Assembly: GCF_014764705.1 (NCBI RefSeq)
Contig: NZ_JACXXG010000007.1
Coordinates: forward strand, 1-64,000
Direction of reading: 5' to 3'
Source: Stutzerimonas kunmingensis
Lineage (GTDB): Bacteria > Pseudomonadota > Gammaproteobacteria > Pseudomonadales > Pseudomonadaceae
DNA: 64,000 nucleotides
Below the pieces are notes generated by a model, which saw nothing but the letters and a program-made list of their open reading frames with translations, did not search any database and was not told where the DNA came from. Positions 52,339-64,000 of this stretch are shown here, one piece after another. Numbering within the stretch: position 1 is the first letter of the stretch; every line of letters starts with the position of its first letter. A program made the translations under genes and the position numbers.

Positions 52339-53646
52339 ATGAAAGCATTCAACTTGCTGCTCGGTACCGCCTGCATGGCCTCGATTGCGCTGGCCCAGGC
52401 CGCCGAAACCCTCACCGTCGCCACCGTCAACAACGCGGACATGATCCGCATGCAGCGCCTCTCCAAGACCTTCGAACGGCAGCACCCCGACATCAAGCTC
52501 AACTGGGTGGTGCTGGAGGAAAACGTCCTGCGTCAGCGCCTGACCACCGACATCGCCACCAACGGTGGGCAGTTCGACGTGCTGACCATCGGCATGTACG
52601 AAGCCTCGCTGTGGGGCGACAAGGGTTGGCTCGCTCCGATGACCGACCTCCCTGACGACTACGACCTGGACGACGTATTCCCCTCGGTTCGCGAAGGCCT
52701 TTCGGTCGATGGCACCCTCTACGCGCTGCCCTTCTATGCCGAAAGCTCGATGACCTACTACCGCACCGACCTGTTCGAACAGGCCGGCCTGCAAATGCCC
52801 GAACACCCCACCTGGACCCAGATGGCCGAGCTCGCCGAGAAGCTGCACAAGCCTGGCGAGGACCAGTACGGCATCTGCCTGCGCGGCAAGGCCGGCTGGG
52901 GCGAGAACATGGCGCTGGTCACCACCGTCGCCAACGCCTTCGGCGCGCGCTGGTTCGACGAGAAGTGGCAACCCGAATTCGACGGCCCCGAATGGACCAA
53001 GGCCGCTAGGTTCTATGTCGACCTGCTCAGCCAGTACGGCCCGCCCGGCGCCTCCAGCAATGGCTTCAACGAAAACCTGGCGCTGTTCAACAGCGGCAAA
53101 TGCGCCATGTGGGTCGATGCGACCGTTGCCGGCTCCTTCGTGACCGATGAATCGCAGAGCAAGGTCGCCGACAAGGTCGGTTTCACCTTCGCACCGCAGG
53201 AGACCACCGACAAGGGCTCGGCCTGGCTGTACTCCTGGGCACTGGCGATCCCGACCAGCTCCCAGCAGAAGGACGCCGCCAAGACCTTCACCGCCTGGGC
53301 GACCTCCAAGGACTACGCCAAGCTCGTCGCCGAGACCGATGGCGTCGCCAACGTGCCGCCGGGCACGCGCGAGTCCACCTACAACGAGCAATACATGGCG
53401 GCCGCGCCGTTCGCGGAGATCACCCTGGAGTCGCTCAAGCAGGCCGATCCCGCCTCACCTTCGGCCAAGCCGGTGCCCTACGTCGGTATCCAGCTGGTCA
53501 CCATCCCTGAGTTCCAGGCCATCGGTACCCAGGTCGGCAAGATGTTCTCCGCCGCGCTGACCGGGCAGATGCCGGTCGAGCAGATGCTTACCGCGGTGCA
53601 GCAGTCGACCACCCGCGAAATGAAACGCGCCGGTTATCCCAAGTAG
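52339..53646 (+). CDS. mtlE: mannitol/sorbitol ABC transporter substrate-binding protein MtlE
   Basis: A 435-residue family-1 sugar-binding protein. The signal peptide is KAFNLLLGTACMASIALAQA. The mature part begins AETLTVATVNNADMIRMQRL and shows DVLTIGMYEASLWGDKGWLA, GTLYALPFYAESSMTYYRTD, LALFNSGKCAMWVDATVAGS and SAWLYSWALAIPTSSQQKD. The length matches MtlE of P. fluorescens. The ATG at 52339 follows AGAGGAG. It is the first gene of the polyol importer and is expected to be the most abundant product; a stable hairpin after its stop is consistent with that. Confidence 0.92.
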   Translation: MKAFNLLLGTACMASIALAQAAETLTVATVNNADMIRMQRLSKTFERQHPDIKLNWVVLEENVLRQRLTTDIATNGGQFDVLTIGMYEASLWGDKGWLAPMTDLPDDYDLDDVFPSVREGLSVDGTLYALPFYAESSMTYYRTDLFEQAGLQMPEHPTWTQMAELAEKLHKPGEDQYGICLRGKAGWGENMALVTTVANAFGARWFDEKWQPEFDGPEWTKAARFYVDLLSQYGPPGASSNGFNENLALFNSGKCAMWVDATVAGSFVTDESQSKVADKVGFTFAPQETTDKGSAWLYSWALAIPTSSQQKDAAKTFTAWATSKDYAKLVAETDGVANVPPGTRESTYNEQYMAAAPFAEITLESLKQADPASPSAKPVPYVGIQLVTIPEFQAIGTQVGKMFSAALTGQMPVEQMLTAVQQSTTREMKRAGYPK

Positions 53647-53680
53647 ACCAGGCGCACGTCCCGTGAAGGCGTAAACCCGC

Positions 53681-53699
53681 GAGGGCTCCGCGAGCCCTC
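53681..53699 (+). promoter_or_regulatory. intra-operon hairpin between mtlE and mtlF
   Basis: GAGGGCTC (53681-53688) and GAGCCCTC (53692-53699) form a perfect 8-bp stem with a CGC loop, 35 nt after the mtlE stop, with no T run. Such hairpins after binding-protein genes usually protect the upstream mRNA and lower expression of the membrane genes. Confidence 0.65.
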
Positions 53700-53728
53700 A
53701 TCGGCCCCTCTTCAGCCGGAGCATCATC

Positions 53729-54673
53729 ATGGCGACCACTACGACTGCCTTGCCCAAGGCCCCTGCGAGCAACGCATCACCGCAACCTGCCGAGCGCCGC
53801 CGGCCGAGGTTGGCCCCGAGCTGGTTCCTGGTCAGCCCTTCGGTCGCGCTGTTGCTGCTGTGGATGCTGGTACCACTGGCGATGACCCTGTACTTCTCGC
53901 TCGTTCGCTACAACCTGCTCTATCCGGGCGAAAAGGATTTCGTCGGGCTGGAGAACTTCCACTACTTCCTGACCGATGCCGGCTTCATCCCGGGCATGAC
54001 CAACACCCTGATCCTGGTCGGCAGCGTGCTGCTGATCAGCGTGGTACTCGGCGTGCTCATCTCGGCATTGCTGGAGGCAGCGGACTTCGCGGGGCGCGGG
54101 ATCGTCCGCGTGCTGCTGATCTCGCCGTTCTTCATCATGCCGACCGTCAGCGCGCTGGTCTGGAAGAACCTCATCTATCACCCGGTCTCGGGCATTCTCG
54201 CGGCAGTATGGAAGTTCTTCGGCGCACAGCCGGTGGACTGGCTCGCACAGCATCCGCTGGCGTCCATCGTGATCATCGTGTCCTGGCAGTGGCTGCCCTT
54301 CGCGATCCTGATCCTGATGACCGCCATGCAGTCCCTGGATCAGGAGCAGAAGGAAGCCGCCCGCCTCGATGGTGCCGGCCCCATCGCGATCTTCTGGCAT
54401 CTGACCTTGCCCCACCTGGCCCGGCCCATCGCCGTGGTGGTGATGATAGAGACCATTTTCCTGCTTTCGGTATTCGCCGAGATCTTCACCACCACCAGCG
54501 GTGGTCCCGGCTACGCATCCACCAACCTCGCCTACCTGATCTACAACCAGGCGCTGCTGCAGTTCGATGTCGGCATGGCCTCGGCCGGCGGCCTGATTGC
54601 GGTGGTGATCGCCAACATCGCGGCGATCATCCTGGTGCGGATGCTCGGCAAGAATCTCACCGAAAAATATTGA
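53729..54673 (+). CDS. mtlF: mannitol/sorbitol ABC transporter permease MtlF
   Basis: A 314-residue MalF-type inner-membrane permease. After a polar Thr/Ala/Pro-rich N-terminus of about 30 residues there are six helices, starting at FLVSPSVALLLLWMLVPLAM. The ATPase-contact loop is EAARLDGAGPIAIFWHLTLP, the EAA motif. It pairs with MtlG, encoded 10 nt downstream. It lies 82 nt after mtlE, with a hairpin between them. Confidence 0.93.
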   Translation: MATTTTALPKAPASNASPQPAERRRPRLAPSWFLVSPSVALLLLWMLVPLAMTLYFSLVRYNLLYPGEKDFVGLENFHYFLTDAGFIPGMTNTLILVGSVLLISVVLGVLISALLEAADFAGRGIVRVLLISPFFIMPTVSALVWKNLIYHPVSGILAAVWKFFGAQPVDWLAQHPLASIVIIVSWQWLPFAILILMTAMQSLDQEQKEAARLDGAGPIAIFWHLTLPHLARPIAVVVMIETIFLLSVFAEIFTTTSGGPGYASTNLAYLIYNQALLQFDVGMASAGGLIAVVIANIAAIILVRMLGKNLTEKY

Positions 54674-54683
54674 GGACAGACCG

Positions 54684-55517
54684 ATGCTGACGCTCAAACA
54701 AAGTCGCCGCCTCAACACCCTGGTGGTCGGGCTGTTCGCCTGGGCCGTGGCGCTGCTGCTGTTCTTCCCCATCTTCTGGATGCTGATGACCAGCCTGAAG
54801 ACCGAGATCGACGCCTTCGCCACGCCGCCGCAGTTCATCTTCACGCCCACGCTGGAAAACTACCTGCACATCCAGGACCGCAGCGGCTACTTCAAGTACG
54901 CGTGGAATTCGGTGACCATTTCCTTCGGCGCGACCGCGCTGGGCATGCTGATCGCCATTCCCGCCGCGTACTCGATGGCCTTCTACGAGACGAAGCGCAC
55001 CAAGGGCACGCTGCTCTGGATGCTCTCGACCAAGATGCTGCCGCCGGTGGGCGTGCTGGTGCCGATCTACCTGCTGGCCAAGCAGTTCGGCCTGCTCGAC
55101 AGCCGCGCAGTGCTGATCATCATCTACACGCTGATCAACCTGCCGATCCTGGTGTGGATGATCTACACCTACTTCAAGGACATCCCGCGCGACATCCTCG
55201 AAGCGGCGCGCATGGACGGCGCCACGCTGCTGCAGGAGATGCTTCGCGTGCTTCTGCCGATCAGTAAGGGCGGGCTGGCCTCGACCATGTTGCTGTCGCT
55301 GATCCTGTGCTGGAACGAAGCCTTCTGGTCGCTGAACCTGACCTCGTCCAACGCCGCGCCGCTGACCGCGCTGATCGCCTCCTACTCCAGTCCCGAAGGC
55401 CTGTTCTGGGCCAAGCTCTCGGCCGTCTCCACCCTCGCCTGCGCCCCCATCCTGATCTTCGGCTGGATCAGCCAGAAGCAGCTGGTGCGCGGCCTGTCGT
55501 TCGGCGCCGTGAAATGA
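54684..55517 (+). CDS. mtlG: mannitol/sorbitol ABC transporter permease MtlG
   Basis: A 277-residue MalG-type permease with six membrane helices (the first in LFAWAVALLLFFPIFWMLMT). The EAA loop is EAARMDGATLLQEMLRVLLP, and the end is KQLVRGLSFGAVK, a conserved tail of this permease class. The ATG follows GAGGA. It forms the membrane channel with MtlF. Confidence 0.94.
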   Translation: MLTLKQSRRLNTLVVGLFAWAVALLLFFPIFWMLMTSLKTEIDAFATPPQFIFTPTLENYLHIQDRSGYFKYAWNSVTISFGATALGMLIAIPAAYSMAFYETKRTKGTLLWMLSTKMLPPVGVLVPIYLLAKQFGLLDSRAVLIIIYTLINLPILVWMIYTYFKDIPRDILEAARMDGATLLQEMLRVLLPISKGGLASTMLLSLILCWNEAFWSLNLTSSNAAPLTALIASYSSPEGLFWAKLSAVSTLACAPILIFGWISQKQLVRGLSFGAVK

Positions 55518-55555
55518 GCGCCGCCTGACAACCAAGAACAACTGAGGATTCGAAC

Positions 55556-56659
<1,104 letters not shown>

Positions 56660-56695
56660 CCGACCCATAGCCACCCGAGCCCTGACTTACCGGCA

Positions 56696-56723
56696 GATCG
56701 CTGCGCCCGCAATGGCAGCGATC
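56696..56723 (+). promoter_or_regulatory. hairpin between mtlK and mtlD
   Basis: GATCGCTGC (56696-56704) is mirrored by GCAGCGATC (56715-56723) around a 10-nt loop, followed by a C-rich stretch and only CTTTTCC. It is too weak for a full terminator. It may tune the balance between importer and enzyme genes. Confidence 0.55.
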
Positions 56724-56765
56724 CCGCCCCCGGCTTTTCCACATTCAAGCCCAGCGAGGCCCGAG

Positions 56766-58244
<1,479 letters not shown>

Positions 58245-58255
58245 CGGGGTGCGGC

Positions 58256-59779
58256 ATGTTTCTCGGGATCGATTGCGGCACCCAGGGCACCAAGGCGCTG
58301 TTGCTCGACGCCAGCAACGGGCGCGTGCTCGGCCAGGGCTCGGCCGGCCACGATCTCATCAGCGGGCCCAATGGCCGGCGCGAGCAGGACACCGAGCAGT
58401 GGTCTGCCGCCTTCGCCAGTGCTACCGCCGCGGCACTGGCCGAGGCCGGAGTCGACGGCGATGCCGTGCTGGGCATTGGTGTGTCCGGGCAGCAGCATGG
58501 CTTGGTTACGCTCGATGCCGCGGGCCGCGTGTTGCGCCCGGCCAAGCTCTGGTGCGACACGGAGTCGACTACGGAGAATCAGCGCCTGCTCGACTGGCTG
58601 GGCGGTGAACAGGGTTCGCTGCAGCGCCTCGGTATCGTCATCGCGCCGGGCTACACGGTTTCCAAGCTGCTGTGGATGAAGGAGCAGCACCCCGCGCTGT
58701 TCGCACGCATCGCCCATATCCTGCTGCCCCACGACTACCTCAACTACTGGCTGACCGGACGGTGCGCGAGCGAATACGGCGATGCCTCCGGCACCGGCTA
58801 TTTCGACGTGCGCGCGCGGCAATGGGCACCCGACATCCTGCGTCATATCGATGCCGACGGCCGTCTGGAGGCCGCGCTGCCCGAGCTGATCGAGTCCCAC
58901 CAGCCGGTCGGCCGCATCCGGTCCGAACTGGCTGCCCGGCTGGGGCTCAATCCGCAGGCCATGGTGGCGAGCGGCGGTGGCGACAACATGATGGGCGCCA
59001 TCGGCACCGGCAATATCCGCCCCGGCGCCATCACCATGAGCCTGGGCACATCCGGCACGCTCTACGCCTTTTCCGGCGAGCCCCGTATCAGCCCACAGCC
59101 GGCGGTGGCCACCTTCTGCTCGTCCAGCGGGGGCTGGCTGCCGCTGATCTGCACCATGAACCTGACCAATGCCAACGCGGCGATGCGCGGCCTGCTGGAG
59201 CTGGACCTGGAGGCGTTCAACGCGCTGGTGGCGCAAGCGCCGATCGGCTGCGAGGGTGTCACCATGCTGCCCTTTCTAAACGGCGAGCGCGTCCCCGCCC
59301 TGCCCCACGCCAGCGCCAGCGTGCACGGCCTGACCGCCGACAACCTGAGCCGCGCCAACCTCTGCCGCGCCGTGCTCGAAGGCGTGACCTTCGGCCTGCG
59401 CTATGGCCTGGACCTGCTGCGCGAAAGCGGCATTCGCAGCGAAAGAATCCAGCTGATTGGCGGCGGCGCGAAGAACCCGCTTTGGCGGCAGATCGTCGCC
59501 GACATGATGGCCACGCCGGTGGTCTGCACCCGCCACAGCGAAGCCGCGGCGCTGGGCGGGGCGATCCAGGCGGCGTGGTGCCAAGCCAGACAGCGCGACC
59601 CCGCGGCGAGCCTCGCTGAGCTGTGCCAGCGCTGTGTCAGCCTCGACGAGACCACGGCGGTCGCGCCTGACACCGCCGCGGTTCTGGCCTACGAGCAGGC
59701 CTATCGGCGTTATCGGCAACTGGTAGCCAGCATCTACGGTCAGCAGACGCCACCGGACCTGACGCCGGTCGCCTCCTGA
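58256..59779 (+). CDS. mtlY: xylulokinase
   Basis: A 507-residue FGGY-family kinase, expected to phosphorylate D-xylulose from arabitol oxidation. Signals are MFLGIDCGTQGTKALLLD at the ATP/sugar entry, GIGVSGQQHGLVTLD with the sugar-contacting residues, GYTVSKLLWMKEQHP, HDYLNYWLTGRCASEYGDAS with the catalytic Asp, SLGTSGTLYAF and IQLIGGGAKNPLWRQIVADM. The ATG at 58256 is preferred over an overlapping GTG at 58241 because the protein then begins at the conserved domain edge and GGGG precedes it. It ends the mtl operon. Confidence 0.92.
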   Translation: MFLGIDCGTQGTKALLLDASNGRVLGQGSAGHDLISGPNGRREQDTEQWSAAFASATAAALAEAGVDGDAVLGIGVSGQQHGLVTLDAAGRVLRPAKLWCDTESTTENQRLLDWLGGEQGSLQRLGIVIAPGYTVSKLLWMKEQHPALFARIAHILLPHDYLNYWLTGRCASEYGDASGTGYFDVRARQWAPDILRHIDADGRLEAALPELIESHQPVGRIRSELAARLGLNPQAMVASGGGDNMMGAIGTGNIRPGAITMSLGTSGTLYAFSGEPRISPQPAVATFCSSSGGWLPLICTMNLTNANAAMRGLLELDLEAFNALVAQAPIGCEGVTMLPFLNGERVPALPHASASVHGLTADNLSRANLCRAVLEGVTFGLRYGLDLLRESGIRSERIQLIGGGAKNPLWRQIVADMMATPVVCTRHSEAAALGGAIQAAWCQARQRDPAASLAELCQRCVSLDETTAVAPDTAAVLAYEQAYRRYRQLVASIYGQQTPPDLTPVAS

Positions 59780-59818
59780 GGCGCAGCGCTCGGTCGGTAG
59801 GCAGGGCAAATAGCTCAT

Positions 59819-59854
59819 AAAAAAGGCAAAGCCACGGCGTGTGGCTTTGCCTTT
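59819..59854. terminator. terminator between mtlY and the acyl-CoA dehydrogenase gene
   Basis: A 14-bp perfect stem, AAAGGCAAAGCCAC (59822-59835) against GTGGCTTTGCCTTT (59841-59854), with loop GGCGT. Six T follow on the minus strand, giving a strong terminator for the acyl-CoA dehydrogenase. On the plus strand only three T follow, so mtlY termination is weaker. Confidence 0.88.
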
Positions 59855-59879
59855 GGTCCTGCGCGCCTGGGACGATGCC

Positions 59880-61106
<1,227 letters not shown>

Positions 61107-61206
61107 GGGCGACAACCTTCTGGCAGGTAATGTTTTGTAGTTTTGAATGCTAGAGGAGGCCTGGTGATTTATCTAAGCTATTTTCCTCGTGTATAAACAT
61201 TCATCA

Positions 61207-61221
61207 CCGATATATGATCGG
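61207..61221. promoter_or_regulatory. dyad in the acyl-CoA dehydrogenase/LysR divergent promoter
   Basis: CCGAT (61207-61211) is mirrored by ATCGG (61217-61221) around ATATG, in an AT-rich 146-bp divergent gap. The overlapping ATCA and TGAT ends strengthen the symmetry. The position 32 nt before the LysR ATG suits an autoregulatory LysR box. Confidence 0.45.
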
Positions 61222-61252
61222 CGAATTCCGATACACGCCGGAGAGCACAACA

Positions 61253-62164
61253 ATGAACCTGAACAAGGTCGATCTGAATCTATTCATCGTCTTCGACGCC
61301 ATCTACACCGAAGCGAATCTGACACGCGCCGGGCAGATCGTCGGCATCACCCAGCCCGCGGTTTCCAACGCCCTTGCCCGCTTGCGCGAGACGTTCAACG
61401 ATCCGCTGTTCGTGCGCACCGCCCAGGGCATGGTGCCGACGCCGATGGCGCAGAACATCATCGGCCCGGTGCGCAATGCGCTGCAGCTGCTGCGGGTATC
61501 GGTGCAGGAAAGCCGCACCTTCAGCCCGGCGCAGGCAAACAAGACGTTCCGCATCAGCATGACCGACCTCACCGAGGCGGTGATGCTGCCGCCGCTGTTC
61601 CAGCGCCTGCGCCGCCTGGCACCGAACGTGAAGATCGAGAGCATGCTGGCCAAGCGCCGCGAGACAACCAAGGAACTGGCCGCCGGCCGCCTGGACTTCG
61701 CCATGGACGCGCCACTCAACACCGACCCGCAGGTGCGTCACGTCAAGCTGCTGGAAGACCGTTACATCTGCGCCATGCGCCGCGGCCACCCGCTGGCCAA
61801 GGACAAGCTCACCCTGGAGCAGTACCTGTCGCTGTCGCACATCCATATTTCCAGCCGCCGCAGCGGGCTCGGTCTGGTGGATCTGGCGTTGGGCAAGATG
61901 GGGCTGCAGCGCAAGATCGCCCTGCGCTCACAGCACTACCTGATGGCGACCCAGGTGATCGACCAGACCGACATGGCGGTGACCGTTCCCGAGCGTTTCG
62001 CCCGGCGCCACTACCTGCACCAGGTCGATCTGCCGGTAGACATCATGCCGCTGGAAACCCACATCTATTGGCATGAAAGCACCGATCAGGACCCGGCCAA
62101 CCGCTGGATGCGCGAGCAGATGATCGAGATCGCCCAGCAGGTCACCGCGCAGCAGGATCTTTGA
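61253..62164 (+). CDS. LysR-family transcriptional regulator
   Basis: A 303-residue LysR-type regulator of the LeuO/NodD-like branch. The winged helix shows VDLNLFIVFDAIYTEANLTR, AGQIVGITQPAVSNALARLR and NDPLFVRTAQGMVPTPMAQN. The effector domain includes FRISMTDLTEAVMLPPLFQR and HIHISSRRSGLGLVDLALGK. The ATG at 61253 gives standard length; a longer frame opens at 61214. It is divergent from the acyl-CoA dehydrogenase gene with a dyad between them, so control of that gene is likely. Confidence 0.9.
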   Translation: MNLNKVDLNLFIVFDAIYTEANLTRAGQIVGITQPAVSNALARLRETFNDPLFVRTAQGMVPTPMAQNIIGPVRNALQLLRVSVQESRTFSPAQANKTFRISMTDLTEAVMLPPLFQRLRRLAPNVKIESMLAKRRETTKELAAGRLDFAMDAPLNTDPQVRHVKLLEDRYICAMRRGHPLAKDKLTLEQYLSLSHIHISSRRSGLGLVDLALGKMGLQRKIALRSQHYLMATQVIDQTDMAVTVPERFARRHYLHQVDLPVDIMPLETHIYWHESTDQDPANRWMREQMIEIAQQVTAQQDL

Positions 62165-62170
62165 CGCGCT

Positions 62171-62188
62171 GGCGGGTGAAAGCCCGCC
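62171..62188. terminator. hairpin between convergent LysR and LacI-family genes
   Basis: GGCGGG (62171-62176) pairs with CCCGCC (62183-62188) around TGAAAG. It fills most of the 24-nt gap between the two gene ends. No T run follows on either strand, so efficiency is uncertain. Confidence 0.5.
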
Positions 62189-63208
62189 TCAGGCGCTGTC
62201 GCGCATCACCACTTCGAAACCCACGTCGATACAACGCTCGGCAGGCTGCTGACCTCGCATCAGGCTCAGCAGCATCTGCGCCGCCAGCTCGCCGATCTCG
62301 CCACGCCGGGTGCGTACGGTACTCAGCGCCGGATGCATCCAGGCCGCCGCCGGCAGGTCGTTGAAGCCGGCGATCGCCAGCCGCCCCGGTACTTCGAGCC
62401 CCAGCTGATGGGCACGAAACAGCGCACCGAGGGCCAGGTCGTCGTTGTTGAAGAACACCGCGTCGATCTGCGGATGCTGTGCCAGCAGCCGATCCAGCAG
62501 CTCGGCACCCAGACCGATGGATGACAGCTGCGGCGTCAGCAGCTCCAGGGTCGGCTCATAACGCCCGGCCTCGCGCATTGCCTGGCGATAGCCCTCGGCG
62601 CGCTGCAGGGTGCGCGGGTCCAGCTGCGCCGCGGCGAACGCAACGTGACGATAGCCGCGCTCGAGCAGCGTGCGGGTCATCGCCGCGCCGGCCTGCAATT
62701 GCGAGAAGCCGACGCAATAGCTGTCCGCCTGATCGCTCAGCTCCATCAGCGTGACCCGTGGTGCCGTGTAGCTGGCCAGCACTGCCCGCGCCGCCTCGCT
62801 GCGCTCGAAACCGGTGAGCAGCAGTCCGGCCGGCTGATGGGCCAGGTACGCGCGCAGCAGGCGTTCATCCTCCTCGGGCCGATAGTGGCTGACGCCAATC
62901 ATCATTTCGTAGCCCGCCGGCATCAGCACCCGCTGGATGGCCTCGACGGTATCGACGAACACCGCGTTGGACAGCGAGGGGATGATTACCGCCACCAGAT
63001 TGGAGCGCGAACTGGCCAGGCTACGCGCCGCGGGGTGCGGCACATAGCCAAGCGCCTTGACCGCCTGCTCGACACGCTCACGCAGTGCATCGGAAACCAG
63101 CTCCGGTTGTGACAGCGCGCGGGATGCCGACATCAGCGAGCAGCCGGCGTTGCGTGCGACATCGGACAGGGTTACCCGCTCGGCGGAGCGGCGACGGCGT
63201 GTGGTCAT
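62189..63208 (-). CDS. LacI-family transcriptional regulator (GntR-like, gluconate type)
   Basis: A 339-residue LacI/GalR repressor. The DNA-binding head is VTLSDVARNAGCSLMSASRA, with hinge HPAARSLASSRSNLVAVIIP. The effector domain carries AGYEMMIGVSHYRPEEDERL and AVFFNNDDLALGALFRAHQL. The sequence resembles GntR of P. aeruginosa, the gluconate repressor, but no gntK or gntP is in the window. Instead a TRAP solute-binding gene lies directly upstream on the same strand (its stop at 63267), so a sugar-acid importer may be the target. The ATG at 63208 is preferred over a TTG two codons earlier. Confidence 0.88.
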   Translation of the reverse strand: MTTRRRRSAERVTLSDVARNAGCSLMSASRALSQPELVSDALRERVEQAVKALGYVPHPAARSLASSRSNLVAVIIPSLSNAVFVDTVEAIQRVLMPAGYEMMIGVSHYRPEEDERLLRAYLAHQPAGLLLTGFERSEAARAVLASYTAPRVTLMELSDQADSYCVGFSQLQAGAAMTRTLLERGYRHVAFAAAQLDPRTLQRAEGYRQAMREAGRYEPTLELLTPQLSSIGLGAELLDRLLAQHPQIDAVFFNNDDLALGALFRAHQLGLEVPGRLAIAGFNDLPAAAWMHPALSTVRTRRGEIGELAAQMLLSLMRGQQPAERCIDVGFEVVMRDSA

Positions 63209-63266
63209 GCGCAATCCATGGGTCGAAAGCGGCGGATTCTAGCAGCGGGCAGGTGACGATCGGCTC

Positions 63267-64000
63267 CTAGCGCGCGGCCTTTTCGACTTCGGCCTGGACC
63301 CGGTCGAACAGCTCCTGGCCGACGGCGTCGATCACCGTCTGGATCGCCGGCTGCGCCTGTTCGCGCATGCGCTGGATCTCCTCCGGGCTGACCTCGTTGA
63401 TCTGCATGCCGTGCTCCTTCAGCGCCGCCAGGGCCTGGCTCGCCTCGCGACGGGTGTCCTCGCGCTCGGCATCACGCGCCTTCTGGGCCGCCGCCATGAT
63501 GATGCCCTGCTCGGTTTCCGAGAGCCCGTCCCACCAGCGCTTGGACGCCGTGACGATCCAGGGGCTGTAGACGTGATTGGTCACGCTGAGGAACTTCTGC
63601 ACTTCATAGAACTTGGAGGACAGGATGGTGTTGTAGGGGTTTTCCTGGCCGTCGACCGCCTTGGTTTCCAGCGCAGTGAAAAGCTCGGAGAACGGCAGCG
63701 GCACCGCATTGGCGCCCATGCGCTTGAAGGTGTCGATAAACACCGGATTGGGCATCACGCGCAGCTTGACGCCATTGAAGTCCTCGAGCTTCTCGATCGG
63801 CCGCGCACTGTTGGTCACGTTACGAAAACCGTTCTCCCAGTACACCAGCCCAACCAGGCCTTTCTCCTCGAGCTTGTCCATCACCTGCCGACCTACCGGC
63901 CCGTCCAGTACCTGATCGGCCTGGCGCGGATCGGTGAACAGGAACGGCGTATCCCACACCGCCATCTCCTTGCTGATGCCGACCAGCGTCGCGGTCGAGC
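63267..64000 (-). CDS. TRAP transporter solute-binding protein (DctP family), 5' end outside the window
   Basis: About 244 C-terminal residues of a DctP-type protein; the frame runs open off the right edge. Signals are MAVWDTPFLFTDPRQADQVL, GLVGLVYWENGFRNVTNSAR, the carboxylate-binding Arg in GVKLRVMPNPVFIDTFKRMG, FSELFTALETKAVDGQENPY and a helical tail ending RVQAEVEKAAR. Sugar acids or dicarboxylates are typical ligands. It is followed by the LacI-family gene 58 nt away on the same strand. Whether dctQ and dctM lie beyond the edge cannot be seen. It is clearly different from the orphan DctP at 25474-26466. Confidence 0.9.
   Translation of the reverse strand, partial: STATLVGISKEMAVWDTPFLFTDPRQADQVLDGPVGRQVMDKLEEKGLVGLVYWENGFRNVTNSARPIEKLEDFNGVKLRVMPNPVFIDTFKRMGANAVPLPFSELFTALETKAVDGQENPYNTILSSKFYEVQKFLSVTNHVYSPWIVTASKRWWDGLSETEQGIIMAAAQKARDAEREDTRREASQALAALKEHGMQINEVSPEEIQRMREQAQPAIQTVIDAVGQELFDRVQAEVEKAAR

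Overview
The window is about two-thirds G+C by eye and almost fully packed with genes. It reads as a chromosomal segment of a gamma-proteobacterial pseudomonad. The gene set and order suggest the Pseudomonas stutzeri / Stutzerimonas group, but this rests on recognised gene neighbourhoods (mexS-mexT-mexEF-oprN, muxABC-opmB, mtlEFGK-D-Y, glgE-treS-glgB with Ku) and not on a database search. I saw no rRNA, tRNA, insertion sequence, prophage or CRISPR array.

Left part (1-16.8 kb), a stress and storage block. A LysR regulator is followed by a translationally coupled plus-strand set: a DUF72 protein with an apparent N-terminal deletion, an endonuclease/exonuclease/phosphatase-family protein, cardiolipin synthase ClsB and a YbhN-type membrane protein. 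This matches the ybhP-clsB-ybhN group of E. coli. On the minus strand lies glgE, treS-mak, glgB, the GlgE route from trehalose to branched alpha-glucan. Then come a 54-residue acidic protein, a stand-alone LigD polymerase domain, Ku and a stress-type short-chain dehydrogenase. The same gene families cluster in the RpoS-linked stress region of P. aeruginosa, from memory.

Efflux part (16.9-35.5 kb). mexS is divergent from mexT, and mexE-mexF-oprN follows, with candidate MexT boxes upstream of both mexS and mexE. An orphan TRAP solute-binding protein behind a LacI-type palindrome separates this locus from a second RND system on the minus strand, muxA-muxB-muxC-opmB, whose two inner-membrane pumps probably form a heteromer.

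Middle part (35.6-50.0 kb), mostly housekeeping. It carries a MurJ/MviN-family flippase, a SAF-domain dehydrogenase-like protein, thiol peroxidase Tpx, an AGCS sodium:amino-acid symporter, the TamA-TamB outer-membrane/periplasmic transport pair, a GNAT acetyltransferase, exonuclease III, and a phosphate-binding/OmpA hybrid protein behind a candidate PHO box.

Right part (50.1-64 kb), polyol and other catabolism. A complete mannitol/arabitol system runs on the plus strand: fructokinase, AraC-type MtlR, the MtlEFGK ABC importer, mannitol dehydrogenase and xylulokinase. An acyl-CoA dehydrogenase with a divergent LysR regulator follows, then a LacI-family regulator and a TRAP solute-binding protein cut by the window end.

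I found no clearly new multi-gene system. The most useful leads are the DUF72 deletion, the ligase-less LigD polymerase beside Ku, the MexT, PHO and LacI-type sites, the orphan DctP, and several intra-operon hairpins and unexplained dyads.
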